A stretch of 35,160 nt of DNA from Streptomyces sp. SPB074 (GTDB taxonomy: Bacteria > Actinomycetota > Actinomycetes > Streptomycetales > Streptomycetaceae), in NCBI RefSeq assembly GCF_000154905.1, contig NZ_GG770539.1:4792237-4827396 (forward strand), in the 5' to 3' direction. The translations under genes and the position numbers were made by a program. This document shows, piece after piece, positions 30,594 to 35,160 of this stretch; within the stretch, counting starts at the first letter, position 1, and every line of letters starts with the position of its first letter. The notes beneath the pieces were generated by a model. That model was not told where the DNA came from, ran no database searches, and saw only the letters and a program-made list of their open reading frames with translations.

Positions 30594-31745
30594 TCAGGCT
30601 CCGCGTGTGCCGCCGAAGGCCCAGTCCAGGCGTGGCTCCAGCGCCCAGCGGAAGGCGCCGCGCACGGGTGGCATGCACAGCAGTGTCACCGCGCAGCCCG
30701 CGCCCGCGCTGAAAAGCAGTGTGCCGGGGACGGAGTGCGCGAAGGCGCTGTCGTACCAGCCGCCCCAGTCGGCTGCCTTGATCAGGAAACCGTGCAGGAG
30801 GTAGCCGGCCAGCGTGCCCGCTCCGAGCCGCGTGCACCAGGTCGCACGGCGCGGCACGAGGGCGAGGAACGCGGCCGTCAGGATGAGTGAGGCGGAGAAC
30901 AGGGCGAAGGTCATGAGCGGGCCGCTCCACCAGGGTGCGCCGAGGTCCTGCGCGCTCTCGCGGTGATAGAGCCAGGCGTAGGGCAACCGCGGTGCGAGCC
31001 ACCAGGCGGCGGCGAGTCCCGTGAGCAGCACGGGCGCAGCGACGATCTTCGGCCACTTGTGGGAGAAGAGCGCGAAGTGGCGCGGGCGCAGCAGCAGACC
31101 GAGGACGAAGTACGGCAGGAACTGGATCACTCGTTGAAGATCCAGGTCAGCGCCGATCTCCGGGGACATCGAGCCGAGGACCGCGAAGGCGAGCGCGAGC
31201 GGGAGGGGCCACCGGACGAGACGCCACAGCGGCGTTGTCAGACGCCACACGAAGAGCGCGATGAGAAACCAGTTGAGCCACCACGGGTCGATCACGCTCC
31301 ACGTCGGGACAGGGTCGGGACCCATGACGCGGGCGAATAGCGTGTAGGCGTACTGGAAGATCACGTAGGGCAGGGCGACCGTCGTGATCAGTTTCCGCAC
31401 CTGCGGGGCGCCGAGCGTGAAAGTCCGGGAGAAGTAGCCGGAGATGATGATGAACGCCGGCATGTGGAAGGCGTAAACGGTGAGGTAGAGAGCGCTCAGC
31501 GGGCGGCTCGACGCGAGGAGCGGTTCCCAGGAATGGGCGATCGCGACGAGGACGATCGCGAGGTATTTCGCGTTGTCGAAGAACGGGTCGCGAACTCTTC
31601 CGCCCCGCGCGCCCACGGCCCCCGTCCGCTTCGTGGCATCGGAGGGTGCGGAGTGTGCCGACGACTCTGGCGGCCGCGGGTGGCGCGCCGCCGGGTCCGC
31701 CGGTACCGCGCTGAGCTGCCCGGATTCCGCGGGATCGTGGTGCAT
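30594..31745 (-). CDS. membrane acyltransferase (acyltransferase-3 / fucose O-acetylase-like)
   Basis: A 383-residue protein. The first ~50 residues are hydrophilic and Ala/Pro/Ser-rich; then RDPFFDNAKYLAIVLVAIAHSWEPL begins a series of about ten membrane helices. The conserved histidine in this first helix, the FHMPAFIIISGYF segment and the DNAKYLAI motif are typical of acyltransferase-3 proteins that O-acetylate carbohydrates, peptidoglycan or small molecules. The acceptor is unknown. ATG 31745 has GAGGT 5 nt upstream. It is followed, after 266 bp, by the antiporter on the same strand, with its own promoter likely. Confidence 0.86.
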   Translation of the reverse strand: MHHDPAESGQLSAVPADPAARHPRPPESSAHSAPSDATKRTGAVGARGGRVRDPFFDNAKYLAIVLVAIAHSWEPLLASSRPLSALYLTVYAFHMPAFIIISGYFSRTFTLGAPQVRKLITTVALPYVIFQYAYTLFARVMGPDPVPTWSVIDPWWLNWFLIALFVWRLTTPLWRLVRWPLPLALAFAVLGSMSPEIGADLDLQRVIQFLPYFVLGLLLRPRHFALFSHKWPKIVAAPVLLTGLAAAWWLAPRLPYAWLYHRESAQDLGAPWWSGPLMTFALFSASLILTAAFLALVPRRATWCTRLGAGTLAGYLLHGFLIKAADWGGWYDSAFAHSVPGTLLFSAGAGCAVTLLCMPPVRGAFRWALEPRLDWAFGGTRGA

Positions 31746-32351
31746 GGATACCTCGGTGCCGCCCGCGCCCGCTTGATCTTGTGATCGATGCGAGAAGGCG
31801 ACTGATCGACTTCGTTTGTTTCTTGGGCCACCTGTTGTCGTTGTCTTCGTCTACCCGACTTTCCGCCTCCCCGAAGCGAACGCCACGCGACTCCTGTCAC
31901 ACCCCCACGGACCAGCGGTATTGCACACGCTTTCCGTGCGACTTCCGCCGCACTTCCGTCGGGGTGGGCGCCGTGCGCCGTTCTTCCTCCGCAGGTCGAT
32001 GCCGGGCGACGTGCCGTAGACGGCCGCCGGGGAATATCCGGCGTTCCGGTGGGTCGTGTTCCGCTTTTTCCGTGCGCTTTGCCCGCCATTCCGGACCGGC
32101 GCGCGACCCGCGCACGAGGCTTCGCGTGCGCCGTCCGTCAACTCGCGCGCCCCGCTTCTGCCCCACGTGCCTCAGAAGGTGTCAGGCGCCTCACGTATGG
32201 CCTGAAGGCCTGGGCCGGTAGACCCCCCTTGGCCGACGTTGTGTCACCCGCCGCATAGGACAGCCTGGTTGGTGGCACGATGGTTCTGGCGGGGGCGTGC
32301 GGACGTGTACCTCCCGGGCCGGGAGCAGACCGACCGAGGGTGTGAGCAGTT
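31746..32351. other. gene-free divergent region
   Basis: About 600 bases between the acyltransferase and the 64-aa membrane protein. It is pyrimidine-rich with runs like TTTCCGTGCG and GGCCT-GA-AGGCC. No frame looks coding. Promoters for both divergent genes should lie here; I cannot place them firmly. Confidence 0.45.
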
Positions 32352-32546
32352 ATGGCCATTTCGCTGTCAGTGGTGGTGCTGTTGGCGGTCATCCTGGTGG
32401 TGCTGCTCCGCGGCGGCTCCATCAAGGCCGGTCCCGCCATCATCGCCGTGCTCTTCGGCTTCTTCCTCGCTTCCAGCGGTATGGCGCCGTCGATCCAGCG
32501 CTTCCTGGACTCGATAGCGCAGACGATCAACCAGATCAATTTCTGA
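32352..32546 (+). CDS. small conserved-type membrane protein, 64 aa
   Basis: A 64-residue protein with two hydrophobic helices (about 3-20 and 27-45) joined by a short RGGSIKAG turn, followed by an amphipathic tail APSIQRFLDSIAQTINQINF. GAGGG about 8-10 nt upstream of ATG 32352 is a reasonable ribosome-binding site. I have seen similar two-helix proteins in streptomycete chromosomes and integrative elements, but know no function. It is followed within 5 nt by an inverted repeat and, 270 bp on, by an IS5 element. Confidence 0.8.
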   Translation: MAISLSVVVLLAVILVVLLRGGSIKAGPAIIAVLFGFFLASSGMAPSIQRFLDSIAQTINQINF

Positions 32547-32550
32547 GGCG

Positions 32551-32594
32551 CGACGCGGACCGGCCCCGGCCGGGCCGCGGTCTCGGCCGCGTCG
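32551..32594 (+). terminator. terminator after the 64-aa gene
   Basis: CGACGCGG (32551-32558) pairs with CCGCGTCG (32587-32594) and encloses a second stem GGCCC-CGGCC-GGGCC (32562-32576). Confidence 0.6.
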
Positions 32595-32809
32595 TGGCCT
32601 CGCGCGACCGTGCGGGCCTCACTTGATGGCGCATCCGAGGTGGGGTTCCCCGGAGTGAATGCGGCTGCGCCTGGTGCCATCGGCGGGCATGACGTCATCG
32701 CTGTCCGCGCACTCCTCCCGAATCAACTTGGTCACTTGATCCCACGCCCTGGTGCCTTCTCCAGCGGCGGCTCGTTCCCTTGCCTCGCGGGGGGCACTCC
32801 GCCCCTGCT

Positions 32810-32813
32810 CTAG
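32810..32813. repeat. target-site duplication CTAG, left copy
   Basis: CTAG directly precedes the left inverted repeat and is repeated at 33910-33913. Because the site is palindromic the duplication could also be just TA (32811-32812 and 33911-33912). Confidence 0.75.
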
Positions 32814-33909
32814 GGAGCGTATTCGGTTGTGATCAAGAGGCTGCTCGTGTGAGGTCCTTGATCCAGATCATCGAGGCGCGTAGGTAGAGTCCGGCGAGGT
32901 AGCTGTCGGGGGTCTTGTCGTAGCGCGTGGCGATGCCCCGCCATGCCTTGAGCTTGTTGATCAGACGCTCGACGGTGTTCCGCTCCTTGTAGAGGTCTGC
33001 GTTGTGGCTGACGGGCCGGCCGCCGTGGGAGCCCTTCTTGTTCCGGTTGGCGGCCTGGTCCTTCTTCTCCGGGATGACCGCTTTGATACGGCGTTTGCGC
33101 AGGTGGGCACGGTTGCCGCGGGACGAGTACGCCTTGTCTGCGGCGACCGCGTCCGGCCGGGTGCGGGGACGGCCGACGAGCCCGCGGACCCGTACCTTCC
33201 CCAGCACTGGGATGAACTGCGGACTGTCGGCGGCCTGCCCCTCGGTCAGGATGAACGCCAGCGGGCGGCACCTCCGGTCGCCGGCGACATGGATCTTGCT
33301 GGTCTGCCCGCCCCTGGAGCGTCCGAGCAGGGCGGCCTTCAGCCGAAGTTTGCGTCGGCGCCGGACGCGCCGTCGTTCTTCCCGCCCGGGATCGCTCCCG
33401 GCCTCCTGCCCGGTTTGTTCGTCGCAGCCGCCCCCTTTGACCTGGCCTTCTCCGCCTCGGCGGCAGCCTTCTCCAGAGCGGTGAGGACCTCCTCGTCCAG
33501 GTGCATGCCGGCCGCGTCGTGGTGGGCACGGGCGGTGGTGGAGTCGATGCTGACCAGGGACAGGTCCACCTCACCGCGCTTCGCGGCTTCCGCGATCAGG
33601 CCCTCCAGCAGGGCCTCGAAGACCCCGGCGTCACGCCACTGCCGGAAGCGGTTGTGGACGGTCGACCAGGCGCCGAACTCTGCCGGCATCTCCCGCCACT
33701 GGCCGCCCGTCTTGAACCGCCAGATCACGCCCTCGAACTGCTGCCGCAGCCGCTCGGGGTACGGGCCGTACTCGCCGATCGGCAGGTACGGCTCAATGAA
33801 ATCCCACTCCGGGTCGGTCAGTTGCACTCGCGTCACGTACGACGGTCTACCGGACCAGACCGTGCCACGAAGGCACATCCCGCAGATTGATCACGACTCG
33901 ATACGCTCC
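32814..33909 (-). mobile_element. IS5-family (IS427-like) insertion sequence, 1096 bp
   Basis: The element is bounded by 23-bp imperfect inverted repeats (32814-32836 and 33887-33909; 19 of 23 positions match), both beginning GGAGCGTAT and sharing GTGATCAA at the inner end. CTAG (or TA) flanks both sides. It carries one DDE transposase split in two frames, transcribed on the minus strand, the stop codon of which lies inside the left repeat. Size, split ORF and target site all fit the IS427 group of IS5. Confidence 0.9.
32833..33878 (-). CDS. IS5-family transposase in two overlapping frames (-1 shift)
   Basis: The first frame (33339-33878, 179 aa) contains the N-terminal DUF4096-like part (LTDPEWDFIEPYLP, WRFKTGGQWREMPAEFG) and the first catalytic aspartate in SLVSIDSTTARAHHDAAG, and ends ...GADANFG. 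The second frame, one base back, continues LKAALLGRSRGGQTSKIHV, has the second aspartate in DAVAADKAYSSRG and the glutamate in RNTVERLINKLKAWRG. Together they make a complete DDE transposase of ~345 aa. A programmed -1 frameshift near 33340-33360 is usual for this group; no canonical slippery heptamer is evident, so a real inactivating indel is the alternative. The start may be ATG 33878 or GTG 33836 (VTRVQLTDPEW). Confidence 0.88.
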
Positions 33910-33913
33910 CTAG
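33910..33913. repeat. target-site duplication CTAG, right copy
   Basis: Second copy of the CTAG flanking the IS5 element. Confidence 0.75.
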
Positions 33914-34653
33914 GCCGTCACTCCGGTTGCACGTACCTCCAGCGGCGTCCGCGAGGATCGCCGGACTGCCAGGACCGCCGTGCTAGCCCTCGGCGGGGGC
34001 GTCGGTCTCGCGTCTTCCACGCTCGGCGCGACTGTGGGTGCGGCTTGTCTCGCCTATGCAGCAGCAAGCCGGGGCTGCATGGTTGAGGACCGGCCTGACA
34101 AGGCCGCTGACGCCTCCCTCCGGAGAGCCCGTGCCGCCCGCCCGGGCGCACCCGATCCGCCGGAAAACCGTGGCTCCAGGGCGCGTGGACGTCTGATGTC
34201 GGCGCCTGTGCGGCCTCGCTCGATGGCTCGTGGTCGTGGGGTCGATGATCTGTCGGCTCGCTCCGGTGTCGGTGGTCGGTGGGGGAGCCGGGGGCTCGTG
34301 AGTGATGGGGAGCGCTCGGCGCTGGGCAGGGACGGGCGCGAGCATCCAGGCGTACCGGCGGGGGTGGAGCCGGGTTCCGGTCGCCTCCCCGTGCGTGCGG
34401 CACGAGCCGGGAGCACGGGCGTGTGCGGAACTCGTGGTGGTGCGGGTCTGGCGGGGGCGGGGCGCGTCACGCGTCCCGTGCCAGTACGGTCCGACGACGT
34501 GGCCGAGGTGAAGCGGTCGCCCCGGGGCCGTCGGTCGCCCGCGCGTCGCGTGGGTGCCGGGTCGGGGTGCGCGTCGTCGTTCTTCCGTCGCGGTGTGGCA
34601 CCGGCGAGTCGAACGGCGAAGCGGTACGCAGGTCGGGGTCGCAGTCCGCACGA
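33914..34653. other. gene-poor region between the IS5 element and tRNA-Gly
   Basis: About 740 bases with no supportable gene on either strand; open frames are Arg/Gly/Ser-rich strings without ribosome-binding sites. The plus strand between 34190 and 34600 is G/T-skewed with GGTCGGTGGGGGAGC-like words. It is the presumed 3' flank of the tRNA transcript. Confidence 0.45.
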
Positions 34654-34697
34654 CAGAGGGGCCGGTCCGGAAGCGGACTTCCGGACCGGCCCCTCTG
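34654..34697 (-). terminator. 19-bp perfect terminator after tRNA-Gly
   Basis: CAGAGGGGCCGGTCCGGAA (34654-34672) pairs perfectly with its complement (34679-34697) across a 6-nt loop, starting 9 nt past the 3' end of the tRNA. Confidence 0.93.
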
Positions 34698-34706
34698 CGC
34701 TGCTGG

Positions 34707-34777
34707 AGCGGGCGACGGGAATCGAACCCGCGTAGCCAGTTTGGAAGACTGGGGCTCTACCATTGAGCTACGCCCGC
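34707..34777 (-). tRNA. tRNA-Gly (anticodon UCC)
   Basis: On the minus strand a 71-nt cloverleaf: acceptor GCGGGCG...CGCCCGC with U73, D loop AGCTCAATGGTAGAGC, anticodon stem-loop CCAGTCTTCCAAACTGG giving anticodon UCC, and T arm GCGGGTTCGATTCCCGT. CCA is not encoded. It reads glycine GGA/GGG codons. A perfect terminator follows. tRNA-Gly genes are common integration sites, but I found no duplicated 3' end (att) elsewhere in the window. Confidence 0.97.
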
Positions 34778-35160
34778 AATACGTACGGTGACGGCTGTCG
34801 CCGCACGGCACGGTGAGCATCGTAGCGGTTCCCCGGGCACCGGCGCACACCCCTTGCCGCCCGCGCCGTCCGCCTCTCAGCGCACACGGGTCACGGAAGA
34901 GTTCCGTGCGGTGGTCCCCCCGCACCTCCCCGAACGCGCACTCCGCACACAACCCGCCCCCGCGCTCCCCGCGCCGCCTCCTCACGGTCGCCCCGCTGCG
35001 CCCCGGTATCCCCGCCGCCGCCCCGCGCGCCCTGCGCCGCGCCCTGATATCCCTCGCCTCGCCCCGCGCTCCTCGGGCGCCTCGCACTCCTCACGCCTCC
35101 GCGCACCCCTCGCGCCGCGGCCCCCGCACCGCGCCCCTCCTCCCCGTCGCCCCGCCCCGG
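34778..35160. other. right edge, no supported gene
   Basis: The last 380 bases are extremely C-rich. A plus-strand frame running to the window end (VTEEFRAVVPPHLPERALR..., then Pro/Arg-rich) has no clear start or domain. A promoter for the tRNA should lie just above 34777. Nothing further is supportable. Confidence 0.4.

Noticed and set aside
34423..34791. Plus-strand frames ending in ATGIEPA or GDGNRTRVASLEDW peptides
   Set aside because: These are the well-known spurious translations of the antisense strand of a tRNA gene.

Overview
The window is about 35 kb of very GC-rich DNA with the hallmarks of a Streptomyces (or close relative) chromosome. Most clear genes have strong third-position G/C bias and GTG starts are common. 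Several promoters look leaderless: a TANNNT hexamer lies 6-8 nt before the start codon. The gene set is also actinobacterial: a CPWA-motif DsbA/nitroreductase of the mycothiol type, an F420/FMN PPOX protein, an Fe superoxide dismutase with a Nur-like (nickel repressor) box, BioY, and a Nei2-like glycosylase. From memory only, the series pepN - asd - NUDIX - second pepN - DsbA - sodF - permease - rpiB - Fpg/Nei - tRNA-Gly resembles the S. coelicolor SCO2620-SCO2643 neighbourhood in reverse order. I could not search this.

Layout. 1-2348: an oddly AT-rich edge with a poly-A run and a G-run tract, a small secreted/membrane protein, a PPOX-class oxidoreductase and pssA (phosphatidylserine synthase). 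2349-3931: about 1.6 kb without a convincing gene, but with a TetR-like palindrome and short repeats. 3932-17194: a peptidase/amino-acid block with two M1 aminopeptidase N paralogues (same strand, about 8 kb apart), an FAD monooxygenase, asd, a NUDIX hydrolase behind a cluster of palindromes, a Tat-type metallophosphoesterase whose start appears frameshifted at a C7 run, and an AbiEi/DUF559-like protein. 17524-20948: DsbA-like reductase, a small Cys protein, sodF with its Nur-like box, and bioY. 20968-22506: an IS110-family element that appears to have landed between bioY and its terminator; its 5' non-coding part is a candidate bridge-RNA gene. 22663-28665: a 42-aa membrane peptide, an MDR oxidoreductase behind a perfect 12+6+12 palindrome, an amino-acid permease, the rpiB-nei2 pair, and a membrane-anchored PP2C/SpoIIE phosphatase. 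28755-33913: what looks like an accessory stretch with a compound palindrome and classic U-tract terminator, a CPA2 antiporter, a membrane acyltransferase, a 64-aa membrane protein, and a complete IS5-family element with CTAG/TA target duplication and a frameshifted transposase. 34654-34777: tRNA-Gly(UCC) with a perfect terminator. The last 380 bases hold no supported gene.

Functionally most of the window is housekeeping metabolism: lipid head groups, peptide turnover, the aspartate pathway, oxidative defence, vitamin uptake, pentose phosphate and base-excision repair. Convergent gene pairs are usually separated by strong hairpins. No CRISPR array, classical toxin-antitoxin pair, phage module or biosynthetic cluster is visible. 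The best candidates for something under-described are the IS110 left-end RNA, the palindrome cluster upstream of the NUDIX gene, the compound palindrome at 28835-28906, and the homopolymer frameshift in the phosphoesterase leader.
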